64,000 bases of DNA from Microbulbifer sp. MKSA007 (GCA_032615215.1 CP128432.1:40566-104565), one strand, 5' to 3'. Shown: positions 18,828 to 27,197, counted from the stretch's first letter. The notes: generated by a model not told the origin, from the sequence alone. Made by a program: numbers and translations.

Positions 18828-19552
18828 TTACATTTTCATGGCTTCAAGCTGGGAAAACACATCGTTTTGAACCATCTTGAGACGTTGGCGAGACATAAGC
18901 CCAAAGGCCTCGTCATTGATTGCTTCGCTGAAGGTCTTTCGTTTTTCGATCATTTGCTGAATGTCGAAGTTGAAAGAGCTTCCGGTGCGCTGCTTGAGTG
19001 TTGGCACCGCGTAGATGCGTTCGATGTTGTCCTTGAAGATTTTCAGATCTTCGAAAGGTTTGTCGTTCTTTGCAGCAAGTCCTGAGTATTCATTCTTCCA
19101 GATGATAATTTTCTGCTTTGGGAATACTTTGAAGATCTTATCGACACAGGAAAGAGTAGCATCAATTGCCCCTCCCCACTGACAACCGTATGAATGGCAA
19201 CTTCGCATTCATTGTCCTGCAGCAGGTCAAGAACACCGTTCTCATCCAGATACTTGAGCATCGGCAGGAAGGTTGTCGCGCCCGTGTCGATAACGAAGTG
19301 CAGATCTTCTTCAGCCTCCAAAATACCTTCAATGATCTGGTCAAAGCTGCGGTGATCTATCTCACCGTTATCCATCATGCGGATAAGATTACAATTGAGA
19401 GCCTTGTAAGAATGCAAAGTAGGATTTACTGGGTCTGTATCAATTGCAATCAGCTTTCTTTCTTTATGTCTTAAGAACTCAGAAAGACAAAGAGAGACAA
19501 AACTCTTACCGGCTCCGCCTTTTCCTTGCAGGACTATGTTTACGTACTTCAT
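18828..19552 (-). pseudogene. traL: TraL-like ParA-family ATPase, frameshifted as sequenced
   Basis: Two overlapping frames make one protein similar to IncP TraL. The N-terminal part (19043-19552) has the deviant Walker A QGKGGAGKSFVSL and IDTDPVNPT. The C-terminal part (18828-19208) has IIIWKNEYSG and ends FSQLEAMKM, matching the TraL C-terminus. Adding one base in the G-rich stretch at 19169-19177 gives HTVVSGGGAIDATLSCVDK and an intact protein of about 240 residues, the length of RP4 TraL. The gene is therefore probably intact in the organism. TraL is required for efficient IncP transfer; its mechanism is unclear. Confidence 0.8.
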
Positions 19553-19567
19553 GATTACTCAATTCAG

Positions 19568-19894
19568 TTAGTCGTAGTTGGGAATATCGTCGGCCATTTG
19601 GAACCGGCTTTTGCCTTCAGGTTGCGATGTCAGGAGCGGGCCATTTGTTGGAGACGCCCGCTCCTGCTCTGCTTGGGGTGGGGGTGCAATGGCACCTCCA
19701 GAAGACGATTTCGGCTTAGGGTTCAAAGCCTTATCCGCACAATTATAAAAAGATGCTCTCGACATAGAGATCTTTCCTTCGTTGGAAAGGGCCTCAAAGA
19801 TCTTATGTTTAGATACACCTCTCCCGATCTCTGCCTCGACATGCGCACGCACAAGTTGAAACTGAGTTCGGGCATCTCCCCACGGAAGTGCCAT
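19568..19894 (-). CDS. traK: TraK-like oriT-binding protein
   Basis: A 108-residue protein whose N-terminal half (ARTQFQLVRAHVEAEIGRG, then KIFEALSNEGKISMSRASFY) matches the helical DNA-binding pattern of IncP TraK. TraK binds and bends DNA beside nic. The C-terminal half is Pro/Ser/Gln-rich. It is the first gene of the transfer block and lies next to the candidate oriT inverted repeat, as traK does in RP4. Confidence 0.75.
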   Translation of the reverse strand: MALPWGDARTQFQLVRAHVEAEIGRGVSKHKIFEALSNEGKISMSRASFYNCADKALNPKPKSSSGGAIAPPPQAEQERASPTNGPLLTSQPEGKSRFQMADDIPNYD

Positions 19895-20039
19895 TGCTCG
19901 TTTACCCGCTGGTCACGCGGGTATCCCTGATGTTTAATATTTGGATAAAGGGTTTAGACACAGCTCGACTCATCGCATTCCATGTCGAAATGCGTTAAGT
20001 CTCACGCCATTCGAGACATGAGAGATCACTGCGGCTAAA

Positions 20040-20160
20040 ATTAGAAGTTGTAGTTCTCCTTATGCGAGTGCCAAGTTTGCTTTGGTACTTGCTAGGCCCC
20101 GGTGGTTATAGGGTGGTACTTAATAACCGCCGGGGCCGCATAGCATCACAGCTATGTCAA
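20040..20160. other. oriT: Candidate origin of transfer (oriT)
   Basis: Arms 20095-20109 (GGCCCCGGTGGTTAT) and 20123-20137 (ATAACCGCCGGGGCC) pair at 14 of 15 positions around a 13-base loop. A second inverted repeat, CATAGC/GCTATG, follows at 20139-20156, and GGTACTT occurs twice. P-type oriTs have such an imperfect repeat beside nic, and the site lies just upstream of traK as in IncP plasmids. I could not find an IncP-type ATCCTG nic, so nic position and strand are not assigned. Confidence 0.5.
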
Positions 20161-20480
20161 CAAGTAAAACGTGCATAACCTATTCCCTCAACTATTGCCA
20201 GCCCCATTTCGATCACAGTTCGGCGCAGGAATAGGCACAGCTACACTTCTGATTTATTTCAATTTTTATGTATCAAGGGAAACTGCGGGGTTTCAGTAGA
20301 ATTTCCTTAAAAGTGTAGACTATAGTTTTCCACAACAAGTTTCCCGTACCCATCCTCTATTTTTGCGCAGCAAAAAAGCCGTTGAGCACGTTAGTGCGAA
20401 TAAGCTCAATTCGTCGAGTTAGGCCGAACTCGTCGAATTTTCGCTAAGCGGGACCGCTTAGCCTATCTTGCCAACTTTCA

Positions 20481-20640
20481 CTCTTAGAAACTCTTGGAAA
20501 CACCTAGAAACACTTGGAAACTCTTGGAAAATCGTAGAAACAATTGGGATCTCGTGGAAACACATGGAAATTTCTTCACCAACTCGTGGAAACTCGTGGA
20601 AACACATGGAAACACGCGGAAATTGGGTAATTTCCACTCG
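20481..20640. repeat. Thirteen-unit, 10-bp helically phased repeat array
   Basis: Nine 10-bp units run without gaps from 20481 to 20570 (consensus C[AT]CNTGGAAA; the seventh is degenerate). A 12-bp spacer follows, then four units at 20583-20622 and one inverted unit at 20631-20640. The exact 10-bp period places every unit, and its AAA tract, on the same helical face, which favours intrinsic curvature or cooperative protein binding. Candidates are a TraK/relaxosome bend, a centromere-like site or a regulator operator. Confidence 0.8.
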
Positions 20641-21005
20641 GGTTGAAGAAATCTGCACGATTGCACACCCGAAAGCCTGAAAAGCTGTCAAGAGGTAATG
20701 CTCTTAAAGGGGTGAAATACATTTCAAGAGCAACGAATTTTCGCGGGCGTGTTTCAGAAGTGCTGAATGCTCTGCATTTGAAACTTGCGAAATATCAATT
20801 GCTCGCTTGACAGCTCGCAAGCTTTGGAGGCGGAAAAAAGAGAAGATTCGCGGAAATCGTTTCAGAGCGTATCGGCAATTTTTGCGCAAGCTTTTGGGGG
20901 CGCGGAGCATGTGTAAGCTTGCAAAGCTTGCGCGTGATCCGCGCCTCAAGGCGCTTTGCGATCTGCGAGTGCAACGAGCGATTGCACAGCGCCGCACCGC
21001 CCCGA

Positions 21006-21075
21006 TCTGCAAAGTCGAGTGCGAGGCATCGTGTGCCCTGCAAGGGTGCCGATGCCGAGTGCTCGACTTTGCAGA
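21006..21075. repeat. Long nested palindrome
   Basis: Outer arms TCTGCAAAGTCGAG (21006-21019) and CTCGACTTTGCAGA (21062-21075) are perfect. Inside them GGCATCG pairs with CGATGCC, and CCCT pairs with AGGG at the centre. Together they form a cruciform-capable stem of about 70 bp. It lies between the repeat array and the small RNA. It is not followed by a T tract in either direction, so it is not a simple terminator. Confidence 0.7.
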
Positions 21076-21199
21076 CGGTTGGCATAAACAATGAGCGCAG
21101 CGCCAATGCTGGAAGGCGAAGTGGGATCGGCAGATCACGCGCAGCCTGGAAGCGTTGGAGCAAGCCCAAAATCACTCGCGCTCTGTAAAGCGGTGCTAA

Positions 21200-21228
21200 T
21201 TGATTTTTTGGAAATCTCGGAGTAGTAT
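21200..21228 (+). promoter_or_regulatory. Sigma70-type promoter of the small RNA
   Basis: TTGATT at 21200-21205 and TAGTAT at 21223-21228 are separated by 17 bases, the optimal spacing. A transcript would start near 21235 and run into the two stem-loops and terminator described for the RNA. Confidence 0.55.
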
Positions 21229-21234
21229 ACCGGA

Positions 21235-21318
21235 GTGGAAGGGAGCTAAGCCCCCTTCCGTTTGCTGTTATTTAAAAGAGACTCGGAGTTCCAGTGTCCA
21301 GCTGTTCCGAGTCTTTTT
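21235..21318 (+). ncRNA. Candidate ~85-nt small RNA
   Basis: The predicted transcript contains a stem-loop at 21237-21259 (GGAAGGG paired with CCCTTCC around an AGCTAAG-containing loop), a U/A-rich single-stranded linker, and an intrinsic terminator at 21279-21318. No reading frame is convincing. The architecture is that of plasmid antisense or regulatory RNAs. It sits alone beside the oriT region, away from repABC, so its target is unknown. Confidence 0.5.
21279..21318 (+). terminator. Intrinsic terminator of the small RNA
   Basis: AGACTCGGA (21279-21287) pairs perfectly with TCCGAGTCT (21306-21314), followed by TTTTTT. The reverse strand also ends in a short T run, so it may act in both directions. 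Confidence 0.8.
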
Positions 21319-21538
21319 TAATTTAAGCGCGATTGAAATGGGAAAGAACCTCATTTCATCACCTCCGGTTTAGGGGCAAGGCTGTTGCCTCAGTCGGGAA
21401 AGCCAATCTTACCCGATGCGCTGGCCGGATCAGCGCGGCTGCTTTTGCCCCTAAATCCCAATCATTTTATCAGATGCACCCTCAAGTTGCTATGTGCAAT
21501 GCACCCATGGGTAAGTTGGTCCAGTGGTTTCGCGGTTG

Positions 21539-22309
21539 CTAAAATGCCCACTGAACATCTTGATTTTCGCAGCGTTTCAAAGCTTGTTCTTCATGTGCCA
21601 AGTGCTGCTCATGAATGCGGGTTTTGTCTAGTTTGTGGCTGTGAGTGAAGCGGTTGCCTTTCCAGTCTCGGGCCTTAACCGACCAAGAAAACTCATCGTC
21701 GTATCGTTCTGACAGATCCTCGACAACTTCAGCAAAACACTCCGCTTGGTGGGTTTCGATGAAATCAACATCCACCTCATGAATGAGCCCCTCATACTGA
21801 AGCACTGAGATTACACACTCAAACTGCCCCTCTTGCAAAACCTCTTCTGGCTCTTCGTCTTCCTCGTGGTAATCGCTTTCTTTCATGTAAAGCGGCCAGT
21901 CTTCGCGTAAGTCTGGCTCTTCCTCTTCCATGTAAGCCCAACCCACTTGCAATTTCTGCTCTTCTGTAAGGAATAGTTGCCCTGCTTGGATGCATTTGTT
22001 GCCTTCATAGACAGCAAGGTCAGAGCCGTAGACCCTCAAGATTTGCGCGTCTTCGTAAAGCTCTTCAAGCTTCTCAATTGCATCCTCAAAGTTTAAAGCA
22101 TCCTCATGAACGGGGCGCACTTCACCTTCAATGAGGAGAAAAGCGATGTAGCGCTCGGTGAATGGCATCACGTCTTCATCCATGAACACATCAATGACAG
22201 ACATATCTAAGCTAGGTAGCTGCGATGCATATTTTTGAGATGGCGTTTTGGCCTCAGCAGCAAAGCCAGCGACATAGGCGAAGAACTTGAAAAGATTACG
22301 AATGGTCAT
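21539..22309 (-). CDS. Highly acidic protein, first gene of the leading region
   Basis: A 256-residue soluble protein, very rich in Glu and Asp, with clusters such as YMEEEEPDLREDW and YHEEDEEPEEVLQEG and a basic, His-rich C-terminus. No family recognised. It is the first protein gene after the oriT region and has a copy of the shared leader directly upstream (box at 22331-22354). Acidic DNA-mimic proteins such as ArdA inhibit restriction from this position in other plasmids, so an anti-defence role is plausible but unproven. Confidence 0.75.
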   Translation of the reverse strand: MTIRNLFKFFAYVAGFAAEAKTPSQKYASQLPSLDMSVIDVFMDEDVMPFTERYIAFLLIEGEVRPVHEDALNFEDAIEKLEELYEDAQILRVYGSDLAVYEGNKCIQAGQLFLTEEQKLQVGWAYMEEEEPDLREDWPLYMKESDYHEEDEEPEEVLQEGQFECVISVLQYEGLIHEVDVDFIETHQAECFAEVVEDLSERYDDEFSWSVKARDWKGNRFTHSHKLDKTRIHEQHLAHEEQALKRCENQDVQWAF

Positions 22310-22330
22310 GGGGCTTACTCCCGCGTCTGT

Positions 22331-22680
22331 AGTGTCCGTCTCTCTTTCTCTGTCAAGAAAGCAGGTGAGCGGGAGCTAGTGAGGAGAGAGGCTGTCCACA
22401 TTCTCCCGCAGCCCAAAGGCGAGGAAGATTGTGGTCAGGGGAGCGACGATCTAGCTCTCGTGAGGGCGAAGCCCTTGCAGCAGTCCCTCAAGGCTAGATG
22501 ACAATGGAAGTGAAAAGCTGTGCTGCTTGCTGAAGGCTGGCATGTGGCCGGTGCGCCGGTCGCTTGCCAGCCGCAAGCCCAGGACAGACATGAGTGAGCT
22601 GGAATGCGGGCTCGATGTGGGCTCGGCAGAGCCCGCTGAGAGTTTGCAGGCCAGATCGCCCCGCATTCAACTCAACCTCC
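22331..22680 (-). promoter_or_regulatory. Leader element, copy 1
   Basis: Box AGTGTCCGTCTCTCTTTCTCTGTC (plus strand, 22331-22354) lies 21 bases before the ATG of the acidic protein gene. Upstream are the stable mini-hairpin GGGCGAAGCCC at 22464-22474 and a stem GGCTGGCA...TGCCAGCC near 22530-22570. The layout matches the copies at 25.9 and 27.2 kb. Probably the promoter/leader of the minus-strand gene. Confidence 0.65.
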
Positions 22681-22748
22681 CCTGCCCTTGTTGACGAACA
22701 ATCCTTGATTGAATATTTTGGATTGTGCAATCCAATTTCTGAGGCAGC

Positions 22749-23471
22749 ATGACCACCCCGACACAAGAAGCCTATGAAGAGCTGCAAGACGCTTTCGACC
22801 ATTACAACCGCGAGCTATTCAGCAACGAGCTGCCACCTTGCCTGATCACGCTGCAACGTGAAAAGCGCACTTACGGGTATTTCTCATCTAAGCGTTTCGT
22901 GAACCGCAGGGACGAGAAACACACTGATGAGATTGCCATGAACCCAGCTTACTTTGCTGTCATCTCGCTGCAGGAGATCTTGCAAACACTGGTCCACGAA
23001 ATGGTTCATTCATGGCAATTTCATTTCGGCAAACCTGGGCGGCGCGGTTATCACAATCGAGAATGGGCAGATAAGATGGAGGCCGTTGGCCTGATGCCAT
23101 CGAGCACCAGTGCTCCGGGCGGTGCACGCACCGGAGAAAAGATGGGCGATTATGCTCTAGAGGGTGGGCTGTTCTTGGCAGCAACAGAAAAGCTGCTGGC
23201 AAAGGGCTTTGGTATTTCCTGGTTAGACCGCATGCCTGTGGCTGTGAGTGAGACTGTCACGTCCACAACTGCAAGCGGGGCAGCTCTTGGGGCACCGCTT
23301 GGAGCTGGGGTTAGCAGCCTCATCCATGTGCCAGAAGACAAAAACCGCTCTAACCGGATCAAGTACCGCTGCCCGTCCTGTGCTTCTCAGGCATGGGGTA
23401 AGCCTAACTTGCGGCTGCTCTGTGGTGAGACGTCTTGCGATGCAGCCCCGCTTCTGCCGGTGGATGGATAA
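22749..23471 (+). CDS. SprT-like zinc metalloprotease domain protein
   Basis: A 240-residue protein. It has the SprT-type zinc site HEMVHSW (His83, His87) within a region starting YNRELFSNELPPCLITLQ, typical of SprT/Spartan family plasmid proteins, and a C-terminal zinc ribbon (YRCPSCASQAW, then CGETSC). Related proteins cleave DNA-protein crosslinks; here it might process relaxase or other DNA-bound proteins on entry, which is inference. It is on the plus strand, opposite its neighbours. Confidence 0.85.
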   Translation: MTTPTQEAYEELQDAFDHYNRELFSNELPPCLITLQREKRTYGYFSSKRFVNRRDEKHTDEIAMNPAYFAVISLQEILQTLVHEMVHSWQFHFGKPGRRGYHNREWADKMEAVGLMPSSTSAPGGARTGEKMGDYALEGGLFLAATEKLLAKGFGISWLDRMPVAVSETVTSTTASGAALGAPLGAGVSSLIHVPEDKNRSNRIKYRCPSCASQAWGKPNLRLLCGETSCDAAPLLPVDG

Positions 23472-23497
23472 GCACTAGATGAAGCTTACCCAGTGCA

Positions 23498-23523
23498 GCA
23501 AAAAGCCCGCTTGATGCGGGCTT
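23498..23523 (-). terminator. Terminator between convergent genes
   Basis: GCCCGC pairs with GCGGGC around a 5-base loop. On the minus strand it is followed by TTTTTG, directly after the 81-residue gene. It can also stop the plus-strand SprT transcript. Confidence 0.75.
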
Positions 23524-23767
23524 AGAAACTGACCTCAAGGGATACACACCAACTCTCGCGGCTCACGCTATAATGCATACTGACTTTCGGGCTGTTGTGA
23601 TAGTAGTTCAAAAGACGCTGGCACCCGATTTGTGAGCAGTATCCCAGCAGTTTACGCTCCCGCTTCTCTAGCTCAACATATTCCCCTGCGGCCTTCGTCC
23701 AGTCTTGCTGCAGGCGCTTTCTCCGGCCTTCTGTCAAACTTGGTTTCATTTTCAAACTACCGTTCAA
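23522..23767 (-). CDS. Small protein downstream of the methyltransferase
   Basis: An 81-residue protein, basic in its first half (EGRRKRLQQDWTKAAGEY). It overlaps the 3' end of the methyltransferase gene by eleven bases and ends at a terminator, so it is the last gene of a three-gene operon. No family recognised. Confidence 0.6.
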   Translation of the reverse strand: MNGSLKMKPSLTEGRRKRLQQDWTKAAGEYVELEKRERKLLGYCSQIGCQRLLNYYHNSPKVSMHYSVSRESWCVSLEVSF

Positions 23768-24356
23768 TGCGGATGATCTTCGTATTCACCTTGGCCGCGC
23801 TAAATGTATCAGGGCCTAAGGTTTCCAGTGTTTCGGCCTCGTCATGCTGGAAGGTGATTGGAACAAGGGCAACAAGTGTTACCGGTCGGGCGTGGCCATT
23901 TGGACCTAGCAGCCCTAACGCTGCTTTGACGTGTTGGCGTACTTTGGAAAATGGCGGGTTCATGATGATCCGCGCATATTCTGCCTTGCCCTGCACCTCT
24001 TGCGCGTACTCTAAAAAGCAACGGTTCAAGATGCTCACACCGTCAAAGTTCAGCGAGGTTGCAAGCTTTATATGGCGTTCAATTGCAACCAGCTCGCATG
24101 GACTATGACCAGAGGCCAGAAGAGCTTTAATAAGAGCTCCGGTTCCTGCGCTTGGTTCCAAGGTCAAGTAGTCACCTACTGGGCCTAAATAGTCCACCAT
24201 ACGAGCGGCAACATCTGCCGGTGTGACATGGCATTCCGTTGCACTATCGACAATGACGGGAGCACTTAGAACAGGCTTCCTCACTTCAATTTCTGACAGT
24301 CTTTTAACGTCAATCATCATCGGTTTATCTGGTCGGCGGTAGACTGATTTTTTCAT
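23757..24356 (-). CDS. N6-adenine DNA methyltransferase-like protein
   Basis: About 199 residues from the ATG at 24356 (the frame extends to 24410 but its first 18 residues are low-complexity). It has the SAM-binding motif LEPSAGTGALIKALL and the catalytic NPPF motif, diagnostic of amino-methyltransferases. No target-recognition domain is evident. It lies in the operon after the DUF3560 gene. Plasmid-borne methyltransferases of this sort are often thought to protect incoming DNA from restriction; the specificity is unknown. Confidence 0.8.
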   Translation of the reverse strand: MKKSVYRRPDKPMMIDVKRLSEIEVRKPVLSAPVIVDSATECHVTPADVAARMVDYLGPVGDYLTLEPSAGTGALIKALLASGHSPCELVAIERHIKLATSLNFDGVSILNRCFLEYAQEVQGKAEYARIIMNPPFSKVRQHVKAALGLLGPNGHARPVTLVALVPITFQHDEAETLETLGPDTFSAAKVNTKIIRIER

Positions 24357-24446
24357 TTCACTTTGCCCTTGAGTTGTTTGGTTCTGTGTCGGCCTGGGGG
24401 ATGAGATCACAGCATCGGTGCTGTGATCTCTGGCGGTGTAAGTGGC

Positions 24447-25853
24447 CTATGCGGCCTTTGCTTCCACGACCGGCACAAAGCTCTCAGGTACAGGATGAGC
24501 CTTGCTGTCTGTCAGGAAAACAGCAACCCAAGGGGCTTGGTAGCGAGGGCCTTTGTAGTTTGGATCTAAACAGATCTTGAAGCGAAACTTGCCGCAAACA
24601 GAAAGCCGCGTACCGCGCACCTCGGTGTGGATCTTGGCATATTCCGCCTTCGTCAGTTCGATCTGTTCAAAGGTGCTGATTTCGCCGGAATGATAGCGGC
24701 TGGGAGACTGCAGGCGCTTGGCTTTGAAGTTCAAAATTGATGGCTTGGCATCTTTCTTGACTGGCACCTCATAGCAAACATCTTTCATCAGCTCGCACCA
24801 CTCGCTATCAGTCAGTTCAAGCGTGTCATGTGTCGCACCTTGCACAAACTGCAACGGCAACGGAGCTAGGCTTTTAAGCTCAAAGTTTCCGCTCTGTGTT
24901 TTGGTTGCTTTTGGCTTATCAGCTCCATGGGCGCGGGCGAAGGTCTGAAGCAGCGTTGCTGTGATCTCCCCCTCAAAACGATTGACGCCGCCAAGCATCT
25001 CGTTTTCATAGGCCAGCCGGTTGAGCAGATGATCAACCCAGCGGTGACGGTTAGTGTTTTCAAGTTGCCACTTGAATGCTGCTATACGCTCGTTGCGTAA
25101 CTGCTGCAGAGTGATCTCACCCTCTTTGATGCGTCCGCGTGTCTCCCAAGCCGCTATAGATCCGGTCCGAATCCGGCCTATTTCAACGAGTCCTGAGATC
25201 CCATTTTCACTCGTCGTTTTCTCCCAGATCTTCAAAGCCAGTGCATAGTGATTGAGGTCGCTTTGATATTTGCGCAACTCTACAAAAAGCGCCTTGATGC
25301 GGTTTGCTCTTACTTTTGGGCTGTTCTTGAAGTTGGCGTGATGCTGCACGCTCACGGCCTTATAAAGATAGTGCCTTGCTGCCTTCTGGCTCTCAACGCC
25401 GCGCTTCAAGTTGCTATCCATGCGATCTTTGGTCTTCAAAGCCTTGCGCTCTGAGTGATGACCCGCAAGGATCGGCTGGCCGTCCTCAAACATTCGCGAT
25501 AACTCATCAGCTGCAGAAAACAGCTCTCCCGCCTTGCGCTCTTTGTTCGCTGCGTAGCCCTCCAGTCGCTCGGCCTTTGCTGCTGCGCGTTCTGCAAGTG
25601 TGGTGCCTTCGGCTTCAATATCGCCAGCAATCGCAACGCAAAAATCTTCGCGCTCTGGCGTCCACGCTGGAGCAACAAAAAGTTTCTGTTTAGGTGCCCA
25701 TTTGAAGCCGTAGGATTTCACGACTGCATAGGTTTCCTCGTCAAAACGTTCCTCAACATAGAGGCGGAGCTTGTTGTCCTCTGGACTGTAGGTCGCTTCT
25801 ACGCCTTCAATCCGCTCAATCTCTGCCATGTGCTGTGAATGGGTCTTGGTCAT
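24447..25853 (-). CDS. DUF3560-domain protein
   Basis: A 468-residue protein with the DUF3560 opening (YSPEDNKLRLYVEERFDEETYAVVKSYGFKWAPKQKLFVAPAW, residues about 20-65), a long charged helical middle and a mixed C-terminal domain. Common on alphaproteobacterial plasmids; function unknown. It heads an operon with the methyltransferase and the 81-residue gene, behind leader copy 2. Confidence 0.8.
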   Translation of the reverse strand: MTKTHSQHMAEIERIEGVEATYSPEDNKLRLYVEERFDEETYAVVKSYGFKWAPKQKLFVAPAWTPEREDFCVAIAGDIEAEGTTLAERAAAKAERLEGYAANKERKAGELFSAADELSRMFEDGQPILAGHHSERKALKTKDRMDSNLKRGVESQKAARHYLYKAVSVQHHANFKNSPKVRANRIKALFVELRKYQSDLNHYALALKIWEKTTSENGISGLVEIGRIRTGSIAAWETRGRIKEGEITLQQLRNERIAAFKWQLENTNRHRWVDHLLNRLAYENEMLGGVNRFEGEITATLLQTFARAHGADKPKATKTQSGNFELKSLAPLPLQFVQGATHDTLELTDSEWCELMKDVCYEVPVKKDAKPSILNFKAKRLQSPSRYHSGEISTFEQIELTKAEYAKIHTEVRGTRLSVCGKFRFKICLDPNYKGPRYQAPWVAVFLTDSKAHPVPESFVPVVEAKAA

Positions 25854-25873
25854 TTTGTTGTCTCCGTCTCATT

Positions 25874-26190
25874 GAGTTCCGTTTCTATTTTCCTTGCCAA
25901 GCAAGCGGGTGAGCGGATGCAATCCAAAAAGACCTGTTTCCCCATCCTGGCCGAAGGGCAGGTTGTGGTAACTGCAGCTTTTTTGATGGCATCTGCGAGG
26001 GCGAAGCCCTTGCTGCAGATCTTCAGGCGAAATGACAAAGAGAGATGAAAGACTGGCGACTTGCTGAAGGCTGGCATGTGGCCGGTGCGCCGGTCGCTTG
26101 CCAGCCGTAAGCCCAATGCAAACATGGGTGTTCTGGGTTGCAAGATCTAAGTGGGATCAGCAGATCCCGCGCAGAGCTTGCGAACCAGGA
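25874..26190 (-). promoter_or_regulatory. Leader element, copy 2
   Basis: The conserved pyrimidine box (25874-25898) lies 20 bases before the DUF3560 ATG. Next to it are ATCTGC...GCAGAT enclosing GGGCGAAGCCC (25999-26009), and a nested stem GGCTGGCA/TGCCAGCC enclosing GCCGG/CCGGT near 26070-26106. About 245 bp is nearly identical to copy 3 at 27232-27475. Confidence 0.75.
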
Positions 26191-26296
26191 CGCTCCGTTT
26201 CTTGTAGCTTTGAAGGCCAATCGTTCTTGAAGGCTGGAGGGCACAAATGAAAAAAGGGAGCTTTCGCCCCCAGTCCTATCCATCAGGATGTTAGCA

Positions 26297-26722
26297 CTAA
26301 AACAAATCAAACAAGTCTTTCTGGTGGGCAAGTAACTCATCAACGTAGTTGAGGATCGCAAAGCCATTATAGATATGATTGTGCTTCAAGCTGGCACACA
26401 CGCAGTAATCGCCAATAGATCGGTATGGGGCGGCCTTATCATAAAAGACCTCTCCTTGGCGCAGTTCGCACACCGCCTCACGGTATCCGCTCAAATCACG
26501 TTTCAACTGAGTTAAAGCAGTGGCCTTGATCGCTCTAAGCTCATGTGTGCGCTTGGGCTCTGCACACTGGTCAATGCGTTCAATCTCACCTGCCAGATAC
26601 CCGCGATAGCCTGAAGCAATCACGCAACGTTTAATCTGCTTTGGGTAAAGCGGTGTTCCGCCGGTGTGGTAATACCAAGGATGGCAAGGGCCATAGCCCA
26701 TGCTTTCAAATGTTGCGGTCAT
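26297..26722 (-). CDS. Hypothetical leading-region protein
   Basis: A 141-residue soluble protein rich in Tyr, Cys and His (MGYGPCHPWYYHTGG at the N-terminus). No domain recognised. It is downstream of the 129-residue gene in the operon behind leader copy 3. Confidence 0.65.
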   Translation of the reverse strand: MTATFESMGYGPCHPWYYHTGGTPLYPKQIKRCVIASGYRGYLAGEIERIDQCAEPKRTHELRAIKATALTQLKRDLSGYREAVCELRQGEVFYDKAAPYRSIGDYCVCASLKHNHIYNGFAILNYVDELLAHQKDLFDLF

Positions 26723-26807
26723 GGCAAGAAGTGCCTTCGAAAAATGGAGGAGCAGAAGGCCGCTTGCTTACTATCAAGCCGCCGCGCTTAACTTTAGCCC
26801 TTGAGTA

Positions 26808-27197
26808 TTAGAACTCAGATGAACCAAGCACCTCGCCGCTTTCGTTAAATGCGGTCCATGTGTTTCCGGCAACATCAAACGCTGAGTTTTTCATCTGCTC
26901 CAGTTCAAGCGCTGCACCTACCCAAGTTGGTTCTATGTCAGTGGGTTTTTGCTCTTCAAGAAAATCACCGTAAACATAGACGTTGGAGTTCTTTGGAACT
27001 GGGCCATAAAAGTTAGATGGTTCAGCCACATCGGTTTTATCTGTGACAATCAACTCTTGATCTGATTGTACAGCCCAAACTTTGTTGCAGTACGCAGTTT
27101 GCTCTGTTGGCCCGCTTACTTGTCCCAGCACCTTTCCAGACTTCTTGCAGATAAGCTGCGTATACAAAACATTGGTGGTTTCTCCGACTGCGATCAT
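26808..27197 (-). CDS. Hypothetical leading-region protein
   Basis: A 129-residue acidic protein with beta-rich character (YTQLICKKSGKVLGQVSG; NVYVYGDFLEE). No family recognised. It starts 27 bases after the box of leader copy 3 and precedes the 141-residue gene. Confidence 0.65.
   Translation of the reverse strand: MIAVGETTNVLYTQLICKKSGKVLGQVSGPTEQTAYCNKVWAVQSDQELIVTDKTDVAEPSNFYGPVPKNSNVYVYGDFLEEQKPTDIEPTWVGAALELEQMKNSAFDVAGNTWTAFNESGEVLGSSEF

Larger units (their letters stand above)
19895..21538. other. Non-coding control region between traK and the leading region
   Basis: About 1.6 kb with no credible protein gene. It holds the oriT candidate, phased 10-bp repeats, a long palindrome and a small RNA, each listed separately. 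The open frames inside 20458-20691 arise from the 10-bp repeats. AT-rich DNA at 20230-20340 precedes the repeats. Confidence 0.7.

Noticed and set aside
20481..20640. CRISPR array
   Set aside because: Repeats are contiguous 10-bp units without variable spacers, and no cas genes are present.
20458..20691. Open frames on both strands (about 60-77 codons) over the repeat array
   Set aside because: They arise from the 10-bp repeat (30-bp coding period), are open in several frames at once and lack ribosome sites.
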